A DNA stretch of 64,000 nucleotides from Micromonospora sp. CP22 (lineage in GTDB: Bacteria > Actinomycetota > Actinomycetes > Mycobacteriales > Micromonosporaceae): contig NZ_VCJO01000008.1 in the NCBI RefSeq assembly GCF_009712475.1, forward strand, positions 124,001 through 188,000, read 5' to 3'. Positions 1-7,481 of this stretch are shown one piece after another; positions within the stretch are counted from its first letter, which is position 1; every line of letters begins with the position of its first letter. The notes beneath the pieces are model-generated. The model saw only the letters and a program-made list of their open reading frames with translations, was not told the DNA's origin and searched no databases. The position numbers and the translations under genes are program-made.

Positions 1-62
1 GTGTTGCGGACGCTCGGGGTGCCCGGTCCGGCGCGGGCGGCGTGAGCGCGCTCAGCGCGTGG

Positions 63-84
63 GTGAGGAGGCGCGGCCCCTCAC
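63..84. terminator. GC-rich hairpin at the 3' end of the eCIS operon
   Basis: GTGAGG-A-GGC, loop GCG, then GCC-CCTCAC forms a nine-pair stem with one bulged A. It lies just beyond the stop codon of the last eCIS gene. There is no T-tract, so it could only be a factor-assisted or I-shaped actinobacterial terminator. It is palindromic and could serve both directions. Confidence 0.35.
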
Positions 85-92
85 ACGCGCGC

Positions 93-1142
93 TCAGGGAC
101 GCCGGAAGACCTCCACCTCGCCGATCGCCGTACGGCGGCCGGGCGCGTTGCCGTAGCTGTTCCGGACGGTCAGCCGTAGCCGCACCACGTCCTCGACGAC
201 CCAGTGGAAGGTCTGCGGACCGGCCTGGTCGGTGAGCCGCAGCGTCGTGCTCTCCGAACCCCGACTGGTCCAGGCGGTCAGTTCCAGTTCCGCCGGCCGG
301 GCCTGCCGGAGGAACTCGTCACGTTGCGCCGACACCCCCGGATGGATGATCAGGTCGAGTAGCCGGAACGGGTCGGCGAAGGTGAGTTCGACGTACTCGT
401 CGCGTCCCGCGCCGCCCGTGGCGGGAGCCCAGTGACTGTTGCTGATCCCGTCCGCGACGAGTTCGGGTGGGTGGTCGGCCGCGTGACTCGACGCGCTCAC
501 CGACACCGGGCTCACCGGCTGTGGATCGGCGAGCCGGTCCCGAATCGCGTCGCTGGCCCGGCTGCCGAGCCGCACCGCGCCGTAGCCGAGACCGGCGAGC
601 AGGGCGGCGGCGAGCAGCACGGCACCGACGCGGCGGAGCAGGCCCCACCCGCCCGGCCGGGGCCGGAACAGCCAGCGTGCCGCCCGCAGCAGGAAGCGGC
701 AGAACCGACGCCACCAGGAGAGCCGGACCGGGGGTGCTGCCGCGCTGCCGAGCGCCGTGCCACACCGTCGGCAGAATCGCCGCTGCGGCGGGTTGCCGGT
801 CGCACAGGACGGGCAGACGACATCACCGGAGCCGTCCTGCGACCCGAGGGGCTGCTGCCGTACCAGGGGTCGGCGCTCCCGTGGGCGGGCCGGCTGGACC
901 GCGCTGATCGTCGCCTCCGGCGCGTCGACGGGCACCGGGTCCCGTCCGGCCGCCGGTACGTCCATCGCGGGTTCCGTCGGCGGCGGTGACTCGGAGTGGA
1001 CCGGGGTCGCCGCTGCGGGCTCGACGGAGCGGACCGGTGCGGCGGCGTCGTCCCCGGGCTGTTCCCAGCCGAGGAACGACCCGCAGACCGCGCAGAAGGC
1101 ACCGCCCGGCTCGGCCGGGGCACACCGCTCACAGCGCTGCAT
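93..1142 (-). CDS. Zinc-ribbon, single-pass membrane protein with discoidin-like C-terminal domain, last gene of the eCIS operon
   Basis: The protein has 349 residues. It has an N-terminal zinc ribbon (Cys4, Cys7, Cys17, Cys20), a Pro/Ala-rich linker, a second zinc ribbon (Cys110, 113, 124, 127), an Arg/Trp-rich stretch, one membrane helix near 173-191, and a beta-rich C-terminal domain (about 205-349) resembling F5/8-type C (discoidin) or NADase-type glycan-binding domains. The topology would put the ribbons in the cytoplasm and the discoidin-like domain outside. The start ATG at 1142 overlaps the preceding baseplate gene by 14 nt; a GTG at 1169 is possible. Its place as the last gene of the baseplate operon suggests a role in docking the particle at the membrane or cell wall, which is inference. 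Confidence 0.75.
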   Translation of the reverse strand: MQRCERCAPAEPGGAFCAVCGSFLGWEQPGDDAAAPVRSVEPAAATPVHSESPPPTEPAMDVPAAGRDPVPVDAPEATISAVQPARPRERRPLVRQQPLGSQDGSGDVVCPSCATGNPPQRRFCRRCGTALGSAAAPPVRLSWWRRFCRFLLRAARWLFRPRPGGWGLLRRVGAVLLAAALLAGLGYGAVRLGSRASDAIRDRLADPQPVSPVSVSASSHAADHPPELVADGISNSHWAPATGGAGRDEYVELTFADPFRLLDLIIHPGVSAQRDEFLRQARPAELELTAWTSRGSESTTLRLTDQAGPQTFHWVVEDVVRLRLTVRNSYGNAPGRRTAIGEVEVFRRP

Positions 1143-1707
1143 CGTCGTCGCCCTCCGGCTTCTCGTCACCCTCGACGACCACCCGAAGCACGCAGGGCAC
1201 GTGCGCCGGCCGGTTCGCCTCCACCAGTTCTCGTAACCGCGCCGTCGGAATCAGCCCGGCATCGGGAACCCGCACCGTCACCGTCAGGGCGGGCACCGCC
1301 GAGCCGGGAAGTGCTCCGCCCGGCGTCGACGACCAGGCGGCTCCGCCGCTTTCGGTGATCTCCGGCCACACCCCGAAGACCGTCCGCACCTGCTCGGCGA
1401 GGCCCCGTGCGGTGCCGCGCATCCGGTGCAGCGCCACCGCGTTGGCGACCGCCGTGCGACGCTGCTCCAGCGTCCAGCCCGGCGCGGTCTCGGCCGCCAC
1501 CCAGCTGGCGAGCCAGTCGACGAAGTCGGCCGGCGCCAGCCGCGGATCCAGGTAGGCGGCGAGGTTGTCCAGCGTCGCGTGCACCGGGGCCAACACCTCG
1601 TCGAACGCGGCGAGCAGCCGGCCGGTCAACTCGTCCGTGCCGTAGATCGCCGGTAGCCGCCGACCGAACGGCTGTGGTGTGCCGAGGCCCGCCAACGCGC
1701 CACGCAT
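1129..1707 (-). CDS. Phage tail protein I-like baseplate wedge protein (Afp12-type position)
   Basis: This 192-residue protein resembles the P2 gpI / TIGR02242 tail protein family. It has an N-terminal helical part containing the P-x-I-Y and LDP-RLAP-DF-DWLASWV pattern typical of the family, then a heme-unrelated beta part ending in an acidic tail. In contractile tails this protein joins the gpJ-type protein in the baseplate wedge. It starts at ATG 1707, 24 nt after the gpJ-like gene, and its 3' end overlaps the zinc-ribbon gene. Confidence 0.85.
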   Translation of the reverse strand: MRGALAGLGTPQPFGRRLPAIYGTDELTGRLLAAFDEVLAPVHATLDNLAAYLDPRLAPADFVDWLASWVAAETAPGWTLEQRRTAVANAVALHRMRGTARGLAEQVRTVFGVWPEITESGGAAWSSTPGGALPGSAVPALTVTVRVPDAGLIPTARLRELVEANRPAHVPCVLRVVVEGDEKPEGDDDAAL

Positions 1708-1731
1708 CAGACGCTCCCTTCTCCGTCCGCG

Positions 1732-3681
1732 TCAGCGTTCCTCGACCCGGACCTGGTGCTCGTAGGAGAAGACCAGCGCATGCCGGTCCAGTTCGACCCG
1801 TGATGCCGCCGCGCCGCGTTGCCCGGTGATCGGGTCGGCGGGAAACAGCAGCACCTCCTCGACCAACGCGACGCCGGTCAACCGCTGGAGCACCCCGAAG
1901 AGTTCCCCGGACTGCACCGGTCGGCCGAACGGCCAACCCGACCCGTCCGGGCCGCCGCGCAGCGGGTTGAGGTAGCCGTACAGCGCCTCGAGGGCGGCGG
2001 TACGCAGCCGCTCGGCGGATGCGCCGGGCCGGGCGGTCAGCCGGGCGGCCACGGTGACCCCCTGGTAGAAGGGCGGTTCCACGACCAGCCGTACCCCGAT
2101 GGGTCGGCGGGCGTCCAGGTGCTCGGCGACGGTGGCGAGCATGTCGTCGGGTGGGATCAGCTGCTCGAAGCGGAGCCGTTCGCCGCTGTCCGCGACCGCC
2201 TCGGGCACGACGAGGACGCGTACGCCGCCCGCCTCGGCGCCGTCTCCGGCGGCCAGGCACCGGATCCGGGCCGCCGCCGGCACCGCCTGCCCGGCGATGA
2301 GTTCGTAGTCGCGGGCGGTCACCGCCCGGTCCTGGGCCCGCAACTGCACCGGGCCGCGCTGCCGGGCGCTCTGCACCGACTCGCCGTCCACCCCGCCGGC
2401 GGCGGCCTCCCGGTTCTCCACCCGGCTGACGTACGGCACCGAGCTGCGCAGGGTGGAGATCGCTCCTCGGGCCACGTTGCCGCGTCGCCCGCCTCCGGTG
2501 CGGTACCGGCGTACCCGCATCCGGGCACCGTTCGGCGGCACCGCGCCGTACCGGCGCAGCGAACCGTCAGGCTCGCGGACCGCGGGCCCGAACGCCACCT
2601 CGCCGGTGCTGCGGTCCACCGTCACACACCGGTCGTCCGGGCCGGTGGCACCGAACGCGTCCACTTCGGTCCACTCCTGCCAGCCGGTGCCGTCGGAGAC
2701 CTCGACCACGAACGGCTCGTCGTCGGGGATCACCGGTGGTCGGGCCACCCGGAAGCGTTGGCCGGACACCCCCTCGGACTCGCCGAGGAACTCCTCGGTC
2801 ACCGTCTCGGCGTGCACGGCGGTGACCGTGCCGCCGAGGGTGAAGGCGGAGGCGGCCCGGATCGTCGGTGACGCGGAGTAGAACGGTTGGCCCGCTTCCG
2901 CGGCCACCAGCCGGCACCGCAGCCAGCCCGCCCGCTGACCGCCGATGACCGAGTCGGTGTGTCCGGACGGTACGTGCAGCACGACGTCGCCGGGTCGGTT
3001 GAGTCCGCCGGTGGAGTCGCTGTCGACCTCGCACGCGACCCAGTCGGCGCCGTCCCACGCCTCCCAGCGCAGCGGCGGCTGCCGTGGGTCGACGCCGATG
3101 CCCTCCACCCGGCTCTCCAGCCGCAGCACCACCGCACAGGACGGCACCGCCGTGTCCAGGCCGAGCAGCAGGGCGTCGCCGACCGTGGGCGGGGTGGTGA
3201 AACAGGGCACGTCCCGGCCGTTGAGCAGCTGGTCGGTGCGGTCGGCTCCCGGGCCGTCGGCGGGGTGGACCCGCAGGTGAGTCAGTTCGCACGGCACGAT
3301 CGCCAGGTCGCTGACGGTGCCGAAGACGATGGCCTCCTCGGTTTCGGTACGGACGGTGCCGGCTTCGGTGCCGGCGCGCAGCAGTACCGTCTCGGGCTGC
3401 GGAGCGGCGAGCCAGAAGGTGAGGTCGACCCGGGCGGCGGTCGGCGGGTAGAGCCGGACGCCGATCAGGTCGAGAAAGGCGAGGTAGTTCTTCTCCGGCA
3501 CCCGGTTCAGCCGGTACAGCAGCTCGTCGGTCATCTGGGCGAACGCCTCGATCAGGGTGACCCCCGGGTCGGAGACGTTGTGGTCGGTCCACTCCGGGCA
3601 GCGTTGCTGGATGAAGCGTTTGGCGTCGTCGACGAGCTGCTGGAAGCGGCGGTCGTCGAGGTTGGGCGCGGGTAGGGCCAT
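1732..3681 (-). CDS. Baseplate J-like protein (Afp11-type)
   Basis: This 649-residue protein is the large baseplate wedge component of the eCIS, of the gpJ/gp47 family. Diagnostic segments are the N-terminal WTDHNVSDPGVTLIEAFA motif, the tandem beta domains in the middle, and the C-terminal segment containing RYRTGGGRRGNVARGAI followed by VTARDYE, as in putative baseplate assembly proteins of actinobacterial eCIS. The ATG at 3681 shares one base with the stop of the gp25-like gene (TGATG), so the two are translationally coupled. The longer open frame upstream of 3681 lies inside the gp25 gene and is not used. Confidence 0.92.
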   Translation of the reverse strand: MALPAPNLDDRRFQQLVDDAKRFIQQRCPEWTDHNVSDPGVTLIEAFAQMTDELLYRLNRVPEKNYLAFLDLIGVRLYPPTAARVDLTFWLAAPQPETVLLRAGTEAGTVRTETEEAIVFGTVSDLAIVPCELTHLRVHPADGPGADRTDQLLNGRDVPCFTTPPTVGDALLLGLDTAVPSCAVVLRLESRVEGIGVDPRQPPLRWEAWDGADWVACEVDSDSTGGLNRPGDVVLHVPSGHTDSVIGGQRAGWLRCRLVAAEAGQPFYSASPTIRAASAFTLGGTVTAVHAETVTEEFLGESEGVSGQRFRVARPPVIPDDEPFVVEVSDGTGWQEWTEVDAFGATGPDDRCVTVDRSTGEVAFGPAVREPDGSLRRYGAVPPNGARMRVRRYRTGGGRRGNVARGAISTLRSSVPYVSRVENREAAAGGVDGESVQSARQRGPVQLRAQDRAVTARDYELIAGQAVPAAARIRCLAAGDGAEAGGVRVLVVPEAVADSGERLRFEQLIPPDDMLATVAEHLDARRPIGVRLVVEPPFYQGVTVAARLTARPGASAERLRTAALEALYGYLNPLRGGPDGSGWPFGRPVQSGELFGVLQRLTGVALVEEVLLFPADPITGQRGAAASRVELDRHALVFSYEHQVRVEER

Positions 3682-4100
3682 CAGTCGATCTCCGCTTCGG
3701 GGCCGTCGTGCGACGGGATCACGTAGAACGGGAACACCAGGTTGCGGGGATCGTTGGTGCCCCGGATGAGGTAGCGGATGTCGATGTAGAGGGTGCCCTC
3801 GGCTTCCGCGTCGAAGCCCACGAGCACGTCGGTGACCTCGATGCGGGGCTCCCAGCGGTCCAGCGCGGCCCGCACCTCGAAGGCGATCTGCCCAGCGGTG
3901 TTCTCGTCCGCCGGTGCGAAGACGTAGTCGTGCACCGCACAGCCGAACTCGGGGCGCATCGGCCGTTCGCCGGGTGCGGTTCCGAGGATCAGCCGGATCG
4001 CCTCGACGATCTCGCGCTCCCGGCTGACCAGGGCGATGCCGCCACGGGCGTCGACCCGCAGCGGGAACGCCCAGCCCGCGCCGATGAACTGCTCCGCCAT
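3681..4100 (-). CDS. gp25/gpW-like baseplate wedge protein (Afp9-type)
   Basis: The 139-residue protein matches the T4 gp25 / gpW lysozyme-like wedge family: it has the EIVEAIRLILGTAPGERPMRP segment (GERPMRPEFG motif) followed by the C-terminal strand and helix. In contractile machines gp25 nucleates sheath polymerisation on the baseplate. It starts at ATG 4100, 5 nt after the PAAR gene, and overlaps the gpJ-like gene by one base. Confidence 0.93.
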   Translation of the reverse strand: MAEQFIGAGWAFPLRVDARGGIALVSREREIVEAIRLILGTAPGERPMRPEFGCAVHDYVFAPADENTAGQIAFEVRAALDRWEPRIEVTDVLVGFDAEAEGTLYIDIRYLIRGTNDPRNLVFPFYVIPSHDGPEAEID

Positions 4101-4105
4101 CGGGG

Positions 4106-4450
4106 TCAGCCCCCGATGAGGACGTTGACGGCCCCGGTGAGGATCGTCGCCGAGCAGGTCGTCCGGTCACCCACCCGGGCGGCGGGGAAACCACCGATCA
4201 GCACCTGCCCCGACGGTGGTGGCGGGCCGGGCAGCACGACGTTCCCCGGCCCGAGCGCCAGGTGCGCCGGTGGGACCGGGCAGGTGCAGACGGTGCCGAC
4301 GACGGCGGCCGGTCGGCCACCGATGAGCACGCTGCCGACGCCGAGCGTCGGACCACCGCCGGGTGTCGCCGGGACGACGCCCGGCGGGCCGACGGTGCCG
4401 GTGGGCGCGCCGTGACCGACCCTGTCCCCGATCCGGGCTGCTGGTGGCAT
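4106..4450 (-). CDS. PAAR-domain spike tip protein (Afp10-type)
   Basis: This 114-residue protein has the repetitive Gly/Pro-rich PAAR pattern (PPAARIGDRVGHG near the N-terminus, PAARVGDRTTCS near the C-terminus) that folds into a metal-bound cone capping the VgrG-like spike. It is a PAAR-only protein without an appended toxin domain, so cargo is more likely carried in the tube lumen than on the tip. It is followed after 5 nt by the gp25-like gene and preceded after 18 nt by the spike gene. Confidence 0.92.
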   Translation of the reverse strand: MPPAARIGDRVGHGAPTGTVGPPGVVPATPGGGPTLGVGSVLIGGRPAAVVGTVCTCPVPPAHLALGPGNVVLPGPPPPSGQVLIGGFPAARVGDRTTCSATILTGAVNVLIGG

Positions 4451-4468
4451 TGCCTCTGTCCTTCCTGC

Positions 4469-6283
4469 TCAGTTGATCCGGACGACCTTGCCGGAGATCG
4501 CCACGCTGGCGCCGGTGAGGTTCAGCTCGCCGAGTCCGGCGTCCACGGAAACGCCCCTGCCCGTGACCGAGACGGGCCCGCGTGACTCGACCGAGACACC
4601 GTCGGCCCCCTGGACGGTGACCTCGGTCTTCGCCTCGATCACCACGCTTCCGTCGCTGCGGACCAGCACCGAGGTGCCGGCGCGGTCGAGGTGCAGCAGC
4701 AACTTCTCGGCACCCTTCTCGGTACGCAGCCGTACCCCCTGGGTGGCGCTGGTGGTGGGCCCGTCGAGCAACTCGACCCAGTTGCCGGTGCTGCCGCGAC
4801 CGGTCCGACGTTGGCGGGAGGCGAACGACAGCCGGTTCACCGAACCGCTCGTCGGGTCGACCAGCGGGCCGTCGTGCTCCGACGGCTTGGCGACGCCGTT
4901 GTACAGGCCGCCGATCACGTACGGCCGGTCCAGCAGGCCCTGCTCGAACCCGACCAGCACCTCGTCGCCGGCCTCCGGGCAGACGACGCCGCCGCCCTGG
5001 CCGCTGCCCACCTGCACCGTGCGGACCCAGTCGGTCTCGTAGTCGAGGTCCAGCCACGGGAACCGGAGTTTGACCCAGGCCCGGTCCAGCCGTTCCGGGT
5101 GCTCGCGGTCCAGCCCGGCCTTGACGTTGGTGACCACACCGATGGCCAGCCCCGGCATCCGGGCCGACCGGGCCGGGGCCGGGGCACCGGCGGCCAGCCC
5201 GGTCAGCGAGCGGTCCTGGCCGCCGCTGACGGTCAGCCAGGTCTCGTAGAAGCGGGCCGGGCCGAACACGTGACGGCTGGCGGTCACGGTGTACTTCCCG
5301 GCGAACGGTCGCCCTACCCCGGTGAGCGCGAACGGCACACCGGCCCGCAGCCGGGGGTTGCCCCGCACCGCCACCTCGAGTTCGGCGAAGCCGACCGCCA
5401 CCTGGGCGGCCAGGGCCCGCGACACCGTGTCGACCTCGGCCTGGGTCTCGTACGGCACGTCGGCGACCAGCATCGTGGACTTGCCGAACCCGGCGGCCAG
5501 CTCGCCGGCGGTCACCCCCGGAAGCTGCACCTCGGGGCTGTCGCGTACCGGGGTGCGGCCCACCACTGGTTGGCAGGTACGGCGGTCCCAGCCCCGTACC
5601 TCCACGTCGGTGACCTGGCCGACCGAGGTGACCGTGGCGCGCATGGAGAGGACGTTCCCGTCCACCTCGGCCACGAAGTCGTCCCGTTCGGCGCTCGCCT
5701 GCGGGCCGGGCGCGGCGGCGGCGTGGACGGGGCGGCGGAACTCGAACTTGCCGTCGACCATCGCCAGTTCGACGTCGTTGTCGGCGGCGAGCATCCGGAG
5801 GAACTCCCAGTCGCTGACGTTGGGTTGCGACACCATCTCGTAGACCACGGTGGTGGGGTCCAACCGGCCCAGCGGCAGGCCCGCCTCGGTGGCGAGTCGG
5901 CGGGCGATGTCGGCGGCGGTCTGGTTGCGGTAGCTGACGACCCGCCGTCCGCGCCGCATCCGGTGCGACAGGTCCATCGCCCGGATGATGGTGTAGGTGC
6001 CGGTGCCGTCGAACTCCGACTCGACGGTGACCACCTCTCCGGTGAACAGCCTCGTCTCGCCGTTGCGGTCACCGGCGCGTACCGCCACGGTCAGCGTCCG
6101 GCCGATCGTGATCCCGGTCTTCTCCAGCATCAGCGCGCCAGGGTCGCGGTAGCGCAGGGTGGCCACCGCCGGGTGTTCGGTGCCGTCCTCCACGCAGCCG
6201 TACACCAGCTCGTCCGGCCACGGGTCGGGGAGTGTCGCCGGTACGCCGACCTTGAGCAGGTTGGTGAGGTTTCCCGTGGACAT
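4469..6283 (-). CDS. VgrG-like spike protein (Afp8-type)
   Basis: The protein has 604 residues. It shows an N-terminal gp27/gpD-like region (about 1-330, with LFTGEVVTVE and YRNQTAADIARRLATEAGL), a gp5-type OB-fold (about 375-460, with RVWVKLRFPW-like and GDEVLVGFEQG segments), and a C-terminal run of short beta-repeats (VLVRSDGSVVIEAKTEV onward) forming the spike beta-helix. It forms the central puncturing spike that carries the PAAR tip. No extra C-terminal effector domain is present. Confidence 0.93.
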   Translation of the reverse strand: MSTGNLTNLLKVGVPATLPDPWPDELVYGCVEDGTEHPAVATLRYRDPGALMLEKTGITIGRTLTVAVRAGDRNGETRLFTGEVVTVESEFDGTGTYTIIRAMDLSHRMRRGRRVVSYRNQTAADIARRLATEAGLPLGRLDPTTVVYEMVSQPNVSDWEFLRMLAADNDVELAMVDGKFEFRRPVHAAAAPGPQASAERDDFVAEVDGNVLSMRATVTSVGQVTDVEVRGWDRRTCQPVVGRTPVRDSPEVQLPGVTAGELAAGFGKSTMLVADVPYETQAEVDTVSRALAAQVAVGFAELEVAVRGNPRLRAGVPFALTGVGRPFAGKYTVTASRHVFGPARFYETWLTVSGGQDRSLTGLAAGAPAPARSARMPGLAIGVVTNVKAGLDREHPERLDRAWVKLRFPWLDLDYETDWVRTVQVGSGQGGGVVCPEAGDEVLVGFEQGLLDRPYVIGGLYNGVAKPSEHDGPLVDPTSGSVNRLSFASRQRRTGRGSTGNWVELLDGPTTSATQGVRLRTEKGAEKLLLHLDRAGTSVLVRSDGSVVIEAKTEVTVQGADGVSVESRGPVSVTGRGVSVDAGLGELNLTGASVAISGKVVRIN

Positions 6284-6287
6284 CCGG

Positions 6288-7052
6288 CTACCTCCGGTCG
6301 CCTGGGGAGCCGACCCGGTCGGACGTCGCGGGGCCCGGGTACGCCTCGGTCGGGAACTCGTCGGGGGCGGGCAGCAGCAGTTCGGTGCCGGGTGGCAGCC
6401 GGGTCGGGTCGTCGATGTCGTTGACCTCGGCGATGGCCCGCCACACGGTCGGGTCGCCGTACTCCCGGTGGGCCAGCAGCGGCAGCGAGTCGCCGTCGAC
6501 CACCCGGTGGACCCGTCGGGTGCGGTGCCCGCCGGAGGTGGGGTTCTGCCGGGGTTTGGTGCCGCCGACCTCGGTCAGGTTCAGCTCGCAGGTCGCCCGC
6601 AACGGGGTGCCGGAGCTGTCGAACAGCGTGTACGTGGCGGTGACCTGGCTGACGTAGGAGTAGAACGAGACGGTCTGGAACTGGCCCCAGGTGAACTTCA
6701 CCCACGGTGGTGACGGCGCGTCGGCCGCGATGCTGGTCGTCGTGGGAGTGCAGCAGGTCAACAACGTCTCGACCCGCTGCTGCACAGTGCGGCTGTGCGT
6801 GTCGGTCACGTCGAGGAACACGGTCAGCGCGAGGGTGCGCGGCTCCGACCCGCTGAACTCCGCGATCCCGACCTGTTCCGCGCCGCGTACCACGTGGGGG
6901 ATCCAGGAGGCCGACTTGGTCAGCGTGAGCTGGCTCGGGTTGAACATGAACTCGATCGGGCCGCCGAGTGGACCGCCGGGGCGGTTTCCGCCGTTCGGCG
7001 GCGGGTGGTAGCGCTGGAGGAACGCGGAGACCTTGCCGGTCGGCCTGGACAC
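6288..7052 (-). CDS. LysM-domain baseplate protein (Afp7-type)
   Basis: This 254-residue protein has an N-terminal beta-rich domain with the FMFNPSQLTLTKSASW pattern, which is characteristic of eCIS/phage gp53-like baseplate proteins, then a basic linker and a C-terminal LysM motif (VVDGDSLPLLAHREYGDPTVWRAIAEVN). It probably links the tube-end protein to the spike or wedges. It starts with GTG directly abutting the TGA of the preceding tube gene (zero spacing), and is followed after 4 nt by the spike gene. Confidence 0.9.
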   Translation of the reverse strand: MSRPTGKVSAFLQRYHPPPNGGNRPGGPLGGPIEFMFNPSQLTLTKSASWIPHVVRGAEQVGIAEFSGSEPRTLALTVFLDVTDTHSRTVQQRVETLLTCCTPTTTSIAADAPSPPWVKFTWGQFQTVSFYSYVSQVTATYTLFDSSGTPLRATCELNLTEVGGTKPRQNPTSGGHRTRRVHRVVDGDSLPLLAHREYGDPTVWRAIAEVNDIDDPTRLPPGTELLLPAPDEFPTEAYPGPATSDRVGSPGDRR

Positions 7053-7481
7053 TCAACCCACCTCCAGGAAACCGTGGTACGCCAGTTCGATGCTCTCCGT
7101 CGCCACCTGCGACTGGGTGGGGTCGAAGGACGGGCCGGTCCAGCGGACGAGTACGACGTCGGCGAGGCCCCACTGCACGAGGACGGCCCGGTCGGGCCGC
7201 AGCGCCGCGATCTGGGCGGTGCCCCGCTTGATGCCCTGCGGAAGCGCGGTGAGCAGCCGGGCCACCTTCGCCGTGTCCGGGATCAGCGGCCGGGTCAGCG
7301 TGACGTTGGTGTAGCGCACTCGCGACGGCAGCTGCCAGACGAAGCCGTTGCTGCCGCCCTCCTGGTGTTGCTCCACCTCGACCTCGCAGCCGAGTCCGTC
7401 ACACGAGTTCCAGTCACCGAGGTTGATTCCGTCGACCTGAAGTCGGAAGTGGACGCTGGTGCCGGGGTCGGGGCCGGTCAT
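7053..7481 (-). CDS. T4 gp19-type tail tube protein, baseplate-proximal (Afp5-type)
   Basis: The 142-residue protein belongs to the phage tail tube (T4 gp19) family: it has FRLQVDGINLGDWNSCDGLGCEVE near the N-terminus (hairpin signature) and VTLTRPL in the middle. It differs from the major tube protein at 11,007-11,450 and sits next to the LysM gene, so it is probably the adaptor ring between tube and spike. The chosen ATG at 7481 forms an ATGA overlap with the stop of the proline-rich gene; an ATG six codons upstream is less likely. Confidence 0.9.
   Translation of the reverse strand: MTGPDPGTSVHFRLQVDGINLGDWNSCDGLGCEVEVEQHQEGGSNGFVWQLPSRVRYTNVTLTRPLIPDTAKVARLLTALPQGIKRGTAQIAALRPDRAVLVQWGLADVVLVRWTGPSFDPTQSQVATESIELAYHGFLEVG

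Noticed and set aside
1..45. A short plus-strand frame ending in TGA at 45, perhaps the end of a neighbouring gene
   Set aside because: Only 14 codons are visible, with no recognisable family, so it cannot be supported.
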